56,692 bases of DNA from WVZH01 sp034430425 (GTDB lineage Bacteria; Chloroflexota; Anaerolineae; Anaerolineales; E44-bin32). Below, piece by piece: positions 1-9,435 of this stretch; position 1 is the stretch's first letter; each line of letters opens with the position of its first letter. The stretch lies in assembly GCA_034430425.1 (NCBI GenBank), contig DAOUEK010000092.1, positions 1 through 56,692 on the forward strand. Direction: 5' to 3'. The notes below the pieces were generated by a model. It saw only the letters and a program-made list of their open reading frames with translations, was not told the origin of the DNA and did no database searches. The translations under genes and the position numbers were made by a program.

Positions 1-140
1 GCCAGAATCAAGGCGGCCGTGGAATCGGCGAACAATGCAATCGACCATAGACCCAGGAAAGCAAAGGCATACATTGCATTCCGAATCCAGCGGAATGCGC
101 CCCGGCATCTTGTCGAACATCGCATTTGCTCTGGAAACAT
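1..140 (-). CDS. Partial membrane protein, N-terminal end only
   Basis: An open frame runs on the minus strand from a possible ATG at 140 (or ATG at 125) off the left edge of the window. The readable product begins with a short basic stretch (RCSTRCRGAFRWIR) followed by a hydrophobic helix (AMYAFAFLGLWSIALF) that would be a first membrane segment. No family can be named from about 46 residues. The ribosome binding site is weak and the start lies directly next to a terminator hairpin, so it may not be a gene at all. Confidence 0.3.
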   Translation of the reverse strand, partial: MFPEQMRCSTRCRGAFRWIRNAMYAFAFLGLWSIALFADSTAALIL

Positions 141-164
141 AAAAAGCGCCAAAAGGCGCCTTTT
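141..164 (-). terminator. Rho-independent terminator
   Basis: An A-rich/GCGCC arm and a GGCGC/T-rich arm flank an AAAA loop, giving a hairpin with one mismatch. On the minus strand it ends in a T run. It lies 24 bases downstream of the small Cys-rich gene ending at 188 and probably ends that transcript. Confidence 0.6.
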
Positions 165-187
165 GTGTTCGTTGATCATGATTCGCA

Positions 188-547
188 TTAAGCTGCTTTT
201 GCTGCCGGGACTTGCCGGACACCTTTGCCGGGTTCCATCTCTAAATGTGCGATCATCTCATCCAAAGCTGCATTGAAGCAATGGATCAAGTCCTCATCGG
301 GCGGTTTATGCCGGCGTAGTGTCTGATGCGTGCAGGCCAGACAACCACGCATTGCCCGATAGGAGTCCGTCTCGCACTTGAGACAGCCATTTAAGCGAAT
401 CATCATCAATTGAAAGGCGAGATTCTCCGGATCATCCTGCGGCAGTCGGGAAACCCGATCAACCAAATCTCGCCATGGCTCACCCCGCGCAGTGCGCAGT
501 CGCGGGGTTACGCTGGGTGGATAGAGTAGTTCATTGTCTGCATACAT
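188..547 (-). CDS. Small Cys-rich hypothetical protein
   Basis: A 119-residue protein that I do not recognise. It has no signal peptide or membrane segment. The middle carries two CxxC pairs (CLKC near residue 55 and CLAC near residue 70) about 12 residues apart, followed by HQTLRRHK, which suggests a single zinc or Fe-S site. The N-terminal third is Arg/Pro-rich and contains GEPWRDLVDRV. The gene stands alone and is followed by a terminator hairpin at 141-164. The metal-binding reading is an inference from Cys spacing only; the reading frame is favoured because no other long frame here looks protein-like. Confidence 0.55.
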   Translation of the reverse strand: MYADNELLYPPSVTPRLRTARGEPWRDLVDRVSRLPQDDPENLAFQLMMIRLNGCLKCETDSYRAMRGCLACTHQTLRRHKPPDEDLIHCFNAALDEMIAHLEMEPGKGVRQVPAAKAA

Positions 548-705
548 GATAGCGCCGACCCCCTCTGACTAGGATAAAAGAGTTCCAATTTGACTACATT
601 TTAAAGATTCAACCTTATTCGCAGCAGAGTACTTTGGTACCAAATTCATTTTTCGACCTTAAAGCAAGATTCCTTTAATATTTTACATTCTAGTTTTAAG
701 ATTCG

Positions 706-1863
706 CTACACACCGCCCGACCCATACGCATTCGGATCGGTCGGTGTCTCGCCGGATGGATCGAATATGTGCACCCAAGTTCCAACTTGCGCCCAATTGT
801 AAATCCAGTGGGCATCCGGCAAGGAGAGATTGACACAGCCATGCGAACGCGGATAGCCGAACCCGTTATGCCAGTATGCACCATGCAAGGCACGCGATTC
901 ATCGAAATACAGAATCCAGGGCACGTCCTCCAGGTAGTAATAATCGGAACGGTCGGCTTCAAAGGCGCCGCCCATGAAATCACGTTCCAATTTCTTGTAT
1001 ACCTGGAAATCACCGGGTTGCGTCCACCATCCTTTTAAACCTGTTGAGACCAACGTGGCAAAGATCATCTCACCCGATTCGTAAACCATCAAGGTCTGTT
1101 CATACAAATTGATCGAAATCCAGTGATCGTCCGGGACGCCTTCCGGTTGGATGGTATCGGGGAAAACGACAGCCAGCAATCGCTGCTCAATCCAATCCTG
1201 CGGTCCGATCTTGTACCAATCCAGGCCTCCCACATTATCGATATCGTAAATCCAGACCATGTTATAGTGATACTTCCACCGTCCCGTCTTGGCTTGATCG
1301 GAACCCGGACCGACACGAGTTTCCACGTTTGACATCACCCAACCAAATGGTTGCGTTGGGGTATTTGTCAAGGTCACACCTCGGAAGTTGGGGATCGAGA
1401 CGCGACTTACCCCATCGCCGCGGATATAGACACCCGGGGCAATCATGTAGGCCACCTTGCCATTTTGCTCGATGCGATCGATCCAGGAAAAATAGACGAA
1501 ACCTGGTTCGATCGTACGGTAGACATCATGACCTTTAATCACCGAATCGAGACTGTTGTAGAGCGGCGTTCCATCTTTACGGCCGGAACGCAAATAGGTG
1601 AAATCCACCTGCCCCAGCGACAAGTCCACTTCACCAACCGGAATAGGATGCTCCGGATAGAGGCCTTCGTTGGCCAGGGCGGTTAAGGAACTCCGCGCTG
1701 TACCGTTGGTACATCGTTGTGGACGGCGCAATTGCAGCCGATTGGTACAGACCGCAGATCCATTATCGATAGCGATGGATGGCATTTCCTCCGCCATCGC
1801 CATAGTGAAGGCCAGGAAAGCCAACAGCAATCCGACACTCAACCCCAGAAAACGTTTCAGCAT
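706..1863 (-). CDS. L,D-transpeptidase (YkuD domain), exported
   Basis: 385 residues. A signal peptide (residues 1-24, MLKRFLG then a hydrophobic run ending AMAEE) is followed by a long N-terminal region and a C-terminal YkuD catalytic domain. The active-site motif is seen as HGAYWH at 327 and SHGCVNLS at 340-347, with Cys343 as the predicted nucleophile. Family knowledge: these enzymes make 3-3 cross-links in peptidoglycan or attach proteins to it, outside the membrane. The long middle part (residues 30-220) may hold a second fold that I cannot name. The gene appears monocistronic, convergent with nothing, and separated from thrS by a terminator at 2032-2060. Confidence 0.88.
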   Translation of the reverse strand: MLKRFLGLSVGLLLAFLAFTMAMAEEMPSIAIDNGSAVCTNRLQLRRPQRCTNGTARSSLTALANEGLYPEHPIPVGEVDLSLGQVDFTYLRSGRKDGTPLYNSLDSVIKGHDVYRTIEPGFVYFSWIDRIEQNGKVAYMIAPGVYIRGDGVSRVSIPNFRGVTLTNTPTQPFGWVMSNVETRVGPGSDQAKTGRWKYHYNMVWIYDIDNVGGLDWYKIGPQDWIEQRLLAVVFPDTIQPEGVPDDHWISINLYEQTLMVYESGEMIFATLVSTGLKGWWTQPGDFQVYKKLERDFMGGAFEADRSDYYYLEDVPWILYFDESRALHGAYWHNGFGYPRSHGCVNLSLPDAHWIYNWAQVGTWVHIFDPSGETPTDPNAYGSGGV

Positions 1864-2031
1864 CTGCTCGATTTCATCCCATCATTTGCCAAGATGATCT
1901 ATATTATATCCGCAACCTATGCGCTGCTCCAAAGGCTGAAGCACTCATTTTGCCTCATTCATATCTGCAGCGTCCTTCTCGCTGCAAATTTACCGAATGA
2001 CTTTCACCATCCCTACCCTTCAGTATAAAAA

Positions 2032-2060
2032 AGCGAGAACGCACTGCATGCGTCCTCGCT
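2032..2060 (-). terminator. thrS terminator
   Basis: AGCGAG-A-ACGCA pairs with TGCGT-C-CTCGCT across a five-base loop, with one mismatch, and is followed on the minus strand by six T. It begins 31 bases after the thrS stop. Confidence 0.75.
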
Positions 2061-2091
2061 AATTTGAAGGTTGCTTTCTTCGTTCCCAGGA

Positions 2092-3888
2092 TCAAACACC
2101 CGCTTGGATATCATCCTGGATTTTTGAGAGCAGGTCTTCGATCGGCATGGCGCCCAAATCCTCTTCGCTGCGCAATCGCACCGCGGCTGCCCCGGCCTCC
2201 GCTTCACGATCTCCCACAACGAGCATGTAGGGTATCTTTTGAAGCTGTGCATCGCGAATCTTGGCGTTCATACGCTCGCTGCGCGAATCGACTTCCACAC
2301 GATGCCCGGCACGGCGAAGTTTCTCGGCAACCTCATCAGCGTAGTCAACGTGACGGTCGGCGATGGGGATCACGATCGCCTGCACCGGCGACAACCACAC
2401 CGGAAAAGCTCCGGCGTAATGCTCGATCAGTACTCCCATGAAGCGTTCCATCGAGCCTACCAGGGCGCGATGGATCACGTACGGCGGGTGTTCCTGTCCA
2501 TCCTCTCCCACATATGCCAAATCGAATCGCTCCGGCAGCGTGAAATCGAATTGAATCGTCGTAAGCTGCCACTCACGGCCCAGACTGTCGCACAACTTCA
2601 GGTCGATCTTCGGGCCGTAAAACGTGGCTTCGCCTTCGTCGACCTGGTAGGGCACCTTCGCTCGTTCGAGCGCCTGACGCAGTGCTTCTGTGGGGGCTTC
2701 CCACGCCTCTGGTGATCCCGCGGCTTTCTCCGGATTGCGCGTGGAGAGATAGGCCTGGAAATTCTCGAAACCGAAGGCACGCAGCATCTCCAGGCTGAAT
2801 TCCAATACTCGGTCTATTTCTTCGGGCATCTGATCCGGTCGACAGAAAAGATGCGCGTCGTCCTGCGTAAAGCCGCGCACACGCATCAGACCGTGCAGCA
2901 CACCGCTGCGTTCATAGCGATAGACCGTGCCCCACTCGGCGTAGCGCATTGGCAAATCGCGGTAAGAACGCGTGCGGCTTTTATATATATGCATGTGGAA
3001 GGGACAGTTCATCGGCTTCAGGTAGTATTGTTGACCCTCGATTTCCAATGGGGCGTACATGTTTTCCTTATACCAATCCAGATGTCCGCTCGTCTCCCAG
3101 AGATTGGCCTTGCCGATGTGCGGCGAGTAAACGAATTCATAACCGCCGCGCTCGTGCTCGTCACGAAGAAAATCCTCCGCCAGCTTGCGCACCATACCGC
3201 CCTTGGGGTGCCAGAGGATCAAGCCCGCCCCAACCTCTTCGTTGGTGCTGAACAAATCAAGTTCACGCCCGAGCTTGCGATGATCGCGCTTGCGCGCTTC
3301 TTCCAACTTCCAAAGATACTCTTCCAATTCGTCGGCGGATATCCAGGCTGTGCCATAGATCCGCTGCAGCATGGGACGACTTTCATCGCCACGCCAGTAG
3401 GCGCCGGCGGTGTTGAGCAGTTTGATGGCGTCCGGGTTGATCTCGCTCGTACGGTCAACGTGTGGTCCCCGGCACAGATCGACGAAAGTATCCTGGGTGT
3501 AGATGGAAATCTCCGGCTTTTCCTTGATCGGTTCACCGTATTCGTCCAGGCCACCTGCTTCGAGCCCGTCGATCAATTCGATTTTGTACTGCTGATCCTT
3601 GAAGATCTCCCGCGCTTCATCCGCCGAGAGCACCCGCCGTTCGAAGGCAAAATCGCTCGCAATAATCTCGCGCATGCGTTTTTCGATCTTCTCCAGATCC
3701 TCCGGCGTCAAAGCACGCGGCAGGTCAAAATCGTAGTAGAAACCGTCATCGATCGGCGGCCCGATGGCGACCTTGGCCTCTCCGGTGGGAAACATCTCTG
3801 TTACTGCTTGTGCCATCACGTGCGCAGCAGAATGACGCACACGATACAATTTCGACTCTTTGTATTCTGCCTTCTTTCCTGCAGCCAT
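2092..3888 (-). CDS. thrS: Threonyl-tRNA synthetase lacking the TGS domain
   Basis: 598 residues, about 45 shorter than the usual 640. Charges tRNA-Thr in the cytoplasm. The protein starts straight into the N2 editing domain: the zinc/editing HxxxH is at residues 19-23 (HSAAH) and its partner CxxxH appears as CRGPH. The class II catalytic core follows, with the conserved MNCPFHMHIY zinc/ATP region and RYERSGVLHGLMRVR (motif 2), and then the anticodon-binding domain (PVQAIVIPIADRH onward). The TGS domain normally at residues 1-60 is absent. The ATG at 3888 follows AGGAGG with a good spacing. A T-box leader precedes it, so expression should rise when uncharged tRNA-Thr accumulates. Confidence 0.97.
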   Translation of the reverse strand: MAAGKKAEYKESKLYRVRHSAAHVMAQAVTEMFPTGEAKVAIGPPIDDGFYYDFDLPRALTPEDLEKIEKRMREIIASDFAFERRVLSADEAREIFKDQQYKIELIDGLEAGGLDEYGEPIKEKPEISIYTQDTFVDLCRGPHVDRTSEINPDAIKLLNTAGAYWRGDESRPMLQRIYGTAWISADELEEYLWKLEEARKRDHRKLGRELDLFSTNEEVGAGLILWHPKGGMVRKLAEDFLRDEHERGGYEFVYSPHIGKANLWETSGHLDWYKENMYAPLEIEGQQYYLKPMNCPFHMHIYKSRTRSYRDLPMRYAEWGTVYRYERSGVLHGLMRVRGFTQDDAHLFCRPDQMPEEIDRVLEFSLEMLRAFGFENFQAYLSTRNPEKAAGSPEAWEAPTEALRQALERAKVPYQVDEGEATFYGPKIDLKLCDSLGREWQLTTIQFDFTLPERFDLAYVGEDGQEHPPYVIHRALVGSMERFMGVLIEHYAGAFPVWLSPVQAIVIPIADRHVDYADEVAEKLRRAGHRVEVDSRSERMNAKIRDAQLQKIPYMLVVGDREAEAGAAAVRLRSEEDLGAMPIEDLLSKIQDDIQAGV

Positions 3889-3911
3889 ACGCTTCCTCCT
3901 GGTTCTTAACC

Positions 3912-4178
3912 AAAAAAACTCCCGCTTCTGGGGCGAGAGTCTTCACTCACACGGTTCCACCCAGATTGGCCCTGACACATGGCCATCTTGGACAGCCGAT
4001 AACGGGACTGGACCGTTCACCATACTCACCTCACAAAAGTGCGGGGTTTTCCGGATCAAGCTCGCGGGGGGTTTTCACCGGCTCGGTTCCGTTGGGGATT
4101 CTCAGTCCACGATCCCCTTTCCCTGTCGGACCAATTCCTGTTACTCGTCCCGGTCATTGCCTTGCATATTCGTTTGAC
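3912..4178 (-). promoter_or_regulatory. T-box riboswitch leader of thrS
   Basis: The transcript from about 4178 carries T-box hallmarks. Near the 5' end is ATGACCGGGAC followed by GAGTA (specifier-loop S-turn); CGGGAC can pair with GTCCCG 130 bases later, closing Stem I. GAGCCGG lies in the distal part. The T-box core GGGTGGAACC is at 3953-3962, and the terminator hairpin with a seven-T run is at 3912-3940. A Thr triplet (ACG, 4014-4016) sits on the 3' side of the specifier region, next to the closing stem; I propose it as the specifier but the loop was folded by eye. Binding of uncharged tRNA-Thr would favour the antiterminator. Confidence 0.87.
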
Positions 4179-4184
4179 GGCTAC

Positions 4185-4212
4185 ATTATAGCGGACGAAA
4201 GGTCGTTGTCAA
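4185..4212 (-). promoter_or_regulatory. Sigma-70-type promoter of the thrS leader
   Basis: Consensus TTGACA (4207-4212) and TATAAT (4185-4190) are separated by 16 bases on the minus strand. Transcription would begin near 4178, just ahead of the T-box Stem I. Confidence 0.85.
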
Positions 4213-4232
4213 CATAAACGAGGAAACAATAA

Positions 4233-4253
4233 AGCCGTCGGAACTCGACGGCT
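4233..4253 (-). terminator. Terminator after tRNA-Val
   Basis: AGCCGTCG and CGACGGCT form a perfect eight-base stem with a five-base loop just downstream of the tRNA on the minus strand. The following TTATTG tail is only moderately T-rich. It also separates the tRNA from the thrS promoter. Confidence 0.6.
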
Positions 4254-4255
4254 TG

Positions 4256-4329
4256 TGGGCGGTATAGGATTTGAACCTACGACCTCATGCATGTCAAGCA
4301 TGCGCTCTAACCAACTGAGCTAACCGCCC
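4256..4329 (-). tRNA. tRNA-Val (GAC)
   Basis: A 74-base cloverleaf on the minus strand. The acceptor stem is GGGCGGT/ACCGCCC with discriminator A at 4256. The D arm starts GCTCAGTTGG, the anticodon stem is CATGC/GCATG, and the loop TTGACAT gives anticodon GAC (Val codons GUC/GUU). The T arm is GTAGG-TTCGAAT-CCTAT. CCA is not encoded. Confidence 0.95.
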
Positions 4330-4499
4330 TCGTGTGAGCATTATAATGGCCGACGTATTAAACTGCAATACAAACCACGCTTTGAAGCATGCCAAATTGG
4401 CCATAATGAATTAATTGTCGCCAATCTATTTATTTACCTTACTCGACGAGTATATAATCAGATTATCGCCCACTCATAGACAAGTCCAGGAGGTGAATC

Positions 4500-6782
4500 A
4501 TGAAAAAGGTTGTGTCGATTTCTCTGCTCGCTTTCGTGTTGTTCATTCTACCTTCATGCAACCAATCTTCATCTCCTCGCCAGACACAGCCGATTGATAC
4601 AGACAGGCTACAAGCCACAGGTACCCCTGCTCCGGATTTACCAGGAATCACCTGGACATCGATTGGTCCGGGAGGTGGAGGCAATCTTACTTCCATCGCC
4701 TTTGCACCATCTGGCACGATCTATGTCAGTTGTGATGTGGGTGGCGTATATCGAAGTTCCGATGATGCACATACTTGGGAAATCGTCAATGCGGGTCTGC
4801 GAAATTACGCCATCATCGAAATTGCAGTGGATCCCGTTGATTCATCGCTGATTTACCTCGGGTCATACGACGGCGTCTATAAAAGCGATGATGGTGGAGA
4901 TCATTGGGAATGGATGAGTAAAGGTTTCTCGAAAGTCAATGAGTGGCCCTGGGGCGTGCCAATCGGTTCGCTCGCGATTGACCCGAATAATCCTGCGATA
5001 ATCTACGCCGGTGTGGGGGATACCGATTTCGACCGTTGGGGACAGGGGACGATTTATAAGAGCACCGATTACGGCGAGAGCTGGTTCGTAGTAACTGAAG
5101 ACTCGCAGAACATAGATCCCGAAGCAATCATTTATGACATGGCCATAAATCCACAAGATTCGAATACTCTATACGCCAGCACAGATCGCGGTTTTTACAA
5201 AAGCCTCGATGCCGGAGTCACATGGGAGCGGAAAGAAACCGGTCTCCCACACGACAGGACTCGCGAAGTGGCAATATATCCACTTAATCCCGACATCCTG
5301 TATCTCACCCTTTTTTCAGCACCAAGCGAAGATCCCTGGCAGGGTGGCGTGTACAAGAGCATGGATGGAGGCGAGACCTGGACGGCAAAAATCAATGGTT
5401 TTGATGTAATAGTAGGAGACCCTGGAATGTCTGCCTATAGTACGGCGAATTACGAACAGATTGAGGTGGATTTCCAGAATCCGGATGTGGTCTATGTGGG
5501 GGCAAACTACTGGACCGGGAAGTTCGGTGTATATAGAACAACAAACGGCGGCGATCATTGGCAATTGGTCACCCGGGAAGACAATTGGGAACGAGGCTGG
5601 AGGCCTCAGGAGGGAACACAACGTGTTGAATCCATGGCTATGGATCCCGCCAACCCGACTCGCCTGATATGGGGTGAAACTGGGCTTTTCCAGACGCTTG
5701 ATGGAGGAGACACCTGGCATCAGATATATACCAACGAGATCCCTTCCGGCTCATATGCTTGGCAGGGACGCGGCTTGGAAGTCACCGGGGTTTATGATAT
5801 CGAAGTCGATCCGACCAAACCAGATATTGTTTACTTCGCATATGGTGACATCAGCTTTTTTCGCAGCGAAGATAGTGGGCAAACATTTACCCGCTCAATT
5901 GGAGGCCTCGATCTATCGACGGTGAATTCGTTCTTTCGCATTGCCATCGATCCCGAGGACACGAGTATCCTCTATGCCGGTCGCGGACGTTGGTATTGGA
6001 ATACGGGAGAAGTTGTCAAGAGTGTCGATGGCGGAAGAAATTGGATAACGATTGGCAACCCGGACAATGGCCTCCCAGATGCCAGAGTCTTTGACCTGGT
6101 TCTGGATTATTCCAGCCCTGTTGAATCCCGAACGATATACGTCGCAAGCTATGAAGAAGGTATCTATAAAAGCATCGATGGCGGAAACAATTGGGTTGCC
6201 ATCAATGAGGGGATCGATGCAAGTGAAGGATACTGTACCAGATCGATCGCGATCGATCCTTCGAATCCCATGGTCCTCTACGCAGGCTTCGATCAAGGGG
6301 GTGGATTATATAAAACTGAAGATGGCGGAATGAATTGGCTTGAAGTTCCTGAAAATATTCACGAAATTACAGACATCGTGATCGATCCTCAAGATCCACA
6401 AACCCTTTACATAGGCACCTTAGGATACTGGAATGACGTTGAGCAGGTAGAAAAGGAAGGCGGCGTATACCGGACTCGCGATGGCGGTGATACATGGGAA
6501 TTGGTTTTCTCCAATCCAGTGCCAGATAAGTTCCTCTTTGTACGCGAGCTGGCGATCGATCCCACGAACTCAGAGATTATCTACGTCGGTACCAAAGATT
6601 CTGACGATAACCCACTTGGTTTTGGTGTGTATCGCTCCATGGATGGAGGTAAAAACTGGCAGCCTGTGAACTCAGGACTATCACACCTCTCCATTTTTTC
6701 TATCCAGATAGATCCCACCAATCCGAACATCTTATATTTGGGAACCGAGGGGAATGGAGTCTTTAAGGGGCTTGTAGAGTAA
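4500..6782 (+). CDS. Asp-box (BNR/VPS10-like) beta-propeller lipoprotein
   Basis: 760 residues. A lipoprotein signal (hydrophobic run ending LPSC, Cys20) is followed by a linker and by about 13 Asp-box motifs of the S/T-x-D-x-G-x-T-W type, for example SDDGGDHW, STDYGESW, SMDGGETW, TTNGGDHW, TLDGGDTW, SIDGGNNW and SMDGGKNW. Between them recur AIDPxNPxxxYxG strands. This predicts one or two beta-propellers displayed outside the cell, as in sialidase-like and Ycf48-like proteins. Catalytic residues of sialidases (Arg triad, Tyr/Glu pair) were not evident, so a binding or scaffold role is as likely as an enzyme. ATG at 4500 follows AGGAGGTGA. It stands alone on the plus strand. Confidence 0.82.
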   Translation: MKKVVSISLLAFVLFILPSCNQSSSPRQTQPIDTDRLQATGTPAPDLPGITWTSIGPGGGGNLTSIAFAPSGTIYVSCDVGGVYRSSDDAHTWEIVNAGLRNYAIIEIAVDPVDSSLIYLGSYDGVYKSDDGGDHWEWMSKGFSKVNEWPWGVPIGSLAIDPNNPAIIYAGVGDTDFDRWGQGTIYKSTDYGESWFVVTEDSQNIDPEAIIYDMAINPQDSNTLYASTDRGFYKSLDAGVTWERKETGLPHDRTREVAIYPLNPDILYLTLFSAPSEDPWQGGVYKSMDGGETWTAKINGFDVIVGDPGMSAYSTANYEQIEVDFQNPDVVYVGANYWTGKFGVYRTTNGGDHWQLVTREDNWERGWRPQEGTQRVESMAMDPANPTRLIWGETGLFQTLDGGDTWHQIYTNEIPSGSYAWQGRGLEVTGVYDIEVDPTKPDIVYFAYGDISFFRSEDSGQTFTRSIGGLDLSTVNSFFRIAIDPEDTSILYAGRGRWYWNTGEVVKSVDGGRNWITIGNPDNGLPDARVFDLVLDYSSPVESRTIYVASYEEGIYKSIDGGNNWVAINEGIDASEGYCTRSIAIDPSNPMVLYAGFDQGGGLYKTEDGGMNWLEVPENIHEITDIVIDPQDPQTLYIGTLGYWNDVEQVEKEGGVYRTRDGGDTWELVFSNPVPDKFLFVRELAIDPTNSEIIYVGTKDSDDNPLGFGVYRSMDGGKNWQPVNSGLSHLSIFSIQIDPTNPNILYLGTEGNGVFKGLVE

Positions 6783-7086
6783 CACACATTCTGCTGGGCT
6801 AATCTTCCCAGATTAAGCATTCTCGGGAATAAAGAAGTCTGCGATTATTCTGTAGGCAACTGATCAAGCACGCCTTAACTTTCACCGAAGCTGGTCTGAA
6901 GAAATTACATGATTCCAACTCCAACCTCAAACCTAGGCCCTTCAGAGGAAAAATGCAAGTTTATATCTCATTTTCGTTGACAGCTGAAGAAAATTTCCCC
7001 ATATCTGTGACTTTAGGCTAAATCCGACTGTATATTAATTCATCCAGCTAATGATTATCCAAACATTGTGTTGTACACTCATTCGA
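6783..7086. other. Gene-free stretch, 304 bases
   Basis: AT-rich spacer between two convergent lipoprotein genes. Only a weak CTGGG/CCCAG hairpin near 6792-6815 is visible. No gene, promoter or repeat could be supported. Confidence 0.5.
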
Positions 7087-8238
7087 TCACGGGACACTCC
7101 ACAGGGTGATTCTACCGTCCTCCGAACCAATCGCTAACAAACCACCATCGGTGGAGAAATCCAGGCTGGTCACGACTTCCCCATCTCCCTCGAGATAACG
7201 CAGCAGTTCGCCGCTCTCGACGTTCCACAGTCCAATGCGGCCGTCACGCGAAGCCGAAGCGATGATCTCGCCATCCGGCGAAAATTCGAGATCGTTCACG
7301 CGCAGCCTGTGCCCTTCCAGGGTGCGTTGTGGTTCCTCCCCCTCCATGTCCAACAGCCAGAAGAAATTGCTGCCCACAAGTGCTACGGCCAGGGTCTTGC
7401 CATTCGGCGAGATGGCCACGTCTCGGATGACCAGATCGTAACCGCGGATTAACGTCGGTTGGACCGATTCCTCCACCTGCCAGCGCTGCAGCGAACCACC
7501 ACAGCACGGTCGCCCTTCGCCGGTGATGATCTGCGAACCGTCCGCGCTGAACGTCAGTCCCCAATAATCGACCTGCCCTTCTCCAGTCACGCTGCAGAAT
7601 GGCTGCGCCAGCGTGCGCCGCAGGGTTCCGGACCACGTCGAGCGCAGTTCCACGATGCAGCGATGCCCGCCCATGGCAATCAGATTGCCGTCCGGCGAGA
7701 AGGCGACCTTTAAAACCCGTCCCAATAATTCATTGCGCACGCTGCGGATAAGGGTGCCATCCGCGACACGCCAAAGCCCTGCCGTGCGATCGTCAGAACC
7801 GGACACGATCAGCGATCCGTCCGCTGAAATATCGACACTGTGCACCACATCCGAGTGCCCCGATAGCTCCTGAATTAAACTTCCGTCGGCTGTGCGCCAG
7901 ATGCGCAGCGTTCCATCCCGGGACGCGGAGACCAGAAGCGCACCGTCCGCCGAAAGCGCCACATCGGTCACTTCCGCCTCGTGGCCCGCCAATGTCCGCA
8001 GCGGAGAAATCAACGCAACGTTTTCGAGTGTGATACGAATCGGAGCCGCGATTGGTTCGGATTCAGAAATTTCGAGCGGAGTCTCCGTCGCCGTTGGAGG
8101 AGTAGAAGCATCTGGCGTAACGACGCTTATGTTTAACGTCGACGTCGGTTGCCTCGTCGGATTCGAAGTGTCAGTCACACCGCACGCGGAAACAACAAAC
8201 ACAACCAGCAGTGCGAACAACAATCGGCTGCGGCTCAT
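7087..8238 (-). CDS. WD40-repeat lipoprotein
   Basis: 383 residues from the ATG at 8238, chosen because it gives a clean lipoprotein signal (MSRSRLLFALL, lipobox VSAC) and leaves 7 bases to the upstream stop; an in-frame ATG at 8271 would overlap that gene. A Thr/Pro-rich linker is followed by about seven WD40-like blades with recurring AGHEAEVTDVALSADG, SASRDGTLRIW, SGSDDRTAGLW and SASRDGRIGLW. This forms a seven-bladed propeller, exported and anchored, and likely used for protein or ligand binding. It probably shares a transcript with the DUF362 gene upstream. No enzyme domain was seen. Confidence 0.85.
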   Translation of the reverse strand: MSRSRLLFALLVVFVVSACGVTDTSNPTRQPTSTLNISVVTPDASTPPTATETPLEISESEPIAAPIRITLENVALISPLRTLAGHEAEVTDVALSADGALLVSASRDGTLRIWRTADGSLIQELSGHSDVVHSVDISADGSLIVSGSDDRTAGLWRVADGTLIRSVRNELLGRVLKVAFSPDGNLIAMGGHRCIVELRSTWSGTLRRTLAQPFCSVTGEGQVDYWGLTFSADGSQIITGEGRPCCGGSLQRWQVEESVQPTLIRGYDLVIRDVAISPNGKTLAVALVGSNFFWLLDMEGEEPQRTLEGHRLRVNDLEFSPDGEIIASASRDGRIGLWNVESGELLRYLEGDGEVVTSLDFSTDGGLLAIGSEDGRITLWSVP

Positions 8239-8245
8239 GCGGAAC

Positions 8246-9262
8246 TCATGCGGCACCGGGCAACTCCACAATCTCCAGGTTTTCGAGGTCGCTGCGGCCC
8301 AGACCCATCGCCACAGCGGCGTTGATGTAGCTCAGATCGCCTGGCTGCTTGCCGAACAAACCAGCAGCGTAGCTGTCGGCGGCCACGATGTCAGGGCTGG
8401 CGATCACTGTGTCCAACTTTTGTACGTCATCCAGATTGCCGCCAGTGGGACCGTTTCTGGTGAGAATACGTACCGCATCCACCACGGTCAACGCGGGCCG
8501 GATGCAGCTGGTCAGATCGGCCAGGCGCTGTCCCAGGTTGGTATGCATCGGCGGTCGACTGCGGATAGTACCCATCAAATTCTTCATGCCCAACGTCAGA
8601 CGCGCCAGGCTGTGATGTTTGGCAATCGGCACGTTAATCACGACATCCGCCTGGAGTATGTCGTCGTAGATCTGACACGTGCGCAGATCCTGTCCTTGCG
8701 GGATTTCCGTATCGACGAATTTGACACTCGAGATCGTCTCCATGATCCCGCCGACAGCCTGGACCTGCTCCGCAATGCCACTGCGCGCGTAGGCCTGTTC
8801 GCAAGTACCTCCAAAGGGATAGTCCATCACGCGCACTCGCGCTGCACCCGCCTCGAAGCAGAGTTTGACCAAAGTGGCCACAACCCAGGGATTGGTTGTG
8901 GCAGCATACCGATAATCGTGATACGAGACGCAAATGTTGGGTTTGACGATCACGTCGTCGCCAGGACTTACGAAACGCCCCATGCCCCCCAGCGCCGCCA
9001 GCGCGCTGCGAACCAGCGCATCTGGCTCTCCACCGCGAGCTGCTGTTAGATGTGGAAATGAACCCGGTGTTGCTGTCGCTTCCACAGGCTGCACTTCCTG
9101 GGTATCGACGTTACCAGATGAAGCATCACTGCCTTCTGACACATCTTGAATTGCTGATGATGATTCATCCCTCCCACAGGCAGCCAGCAAATTGGCCCCG
9201 GTAAAAGCGGCAAGTTGAAAGGAAATCCAGCGTAACGCATCCCTTCGACTTAGCTTCCTCAT
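8246..9262 (-). CDS. DUF362 family lipoprotein with twin-arginine-like leader
   Basis: 338 residues. The N-terminus has SRRDALRWISF followed by a hydrophobic stretch ending LLAAC, combining a Tat-like RR motif with a lipobox. A DUF362 domain follows: VKPNICVSYHDY, NPWVVATLVKLCFEAGA, RVMDYPFGGT, NVPIAKHHSLARLTLGMKNLMG and DIVAADSYAAGLFG are family hallmarks. Function of DUF362 is not settled; many members are coupled to ferredoxin domains, but none is fused here. The RBS AGGAGGG precedes ATG 9262. It is the first gene of a pair with the WD40 lipoprotein. Confidence 0.85.
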   Translation of the reverse strand: MRKLSRRDALRWISFQLAAFTGANLLAACGRDESSSAIQDVSEGSDASSGNVDTQEVQPVEATATPGSFPHLTAARGGEPDALVRSALAALGGMGRFVSPGDDVIVKPNICVSYHDYRYAATTNPWVVATLVKLCFEAGAARVRVMDYPFGGTCEQAYARSGIAEQVQAVGGIMETISSVKFVDTEIPQGQDLRTCQIYDDILQADVVINVPIAKHHSLARLTLGMKNLMGTIRSRPPMHTNLGQRLADLTSCIRPALTVVDAVRILTRNGPTGGNLDDVQKLDTVIASPDIVAADSYAAGLFGKQPGDLSYINAAVAMGLGRSDLENLEIVELPGAA

Positions 9263-9435
9263 ACCGATACCCTCCTGTTTCTACAATAAATCATCAAGTC
9301 AAAGAATTCATTACTTGCCACAGGAACCACCGACTCACATTTTATCTGCTGGAAGCTGGTTTTTCCACCTGCAACCCGTACTACATCTATGAGGATATTT
9401 GTAGTGGATCGAGGCCGTTCATCAACCCTCCTGAT

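Noticed and set aside
2851..3909. A 352-codon plus-strand frame opposite thrS
   Set aside because: It is the antisense shadow of a clear synthetase gene, with no family resemblance.
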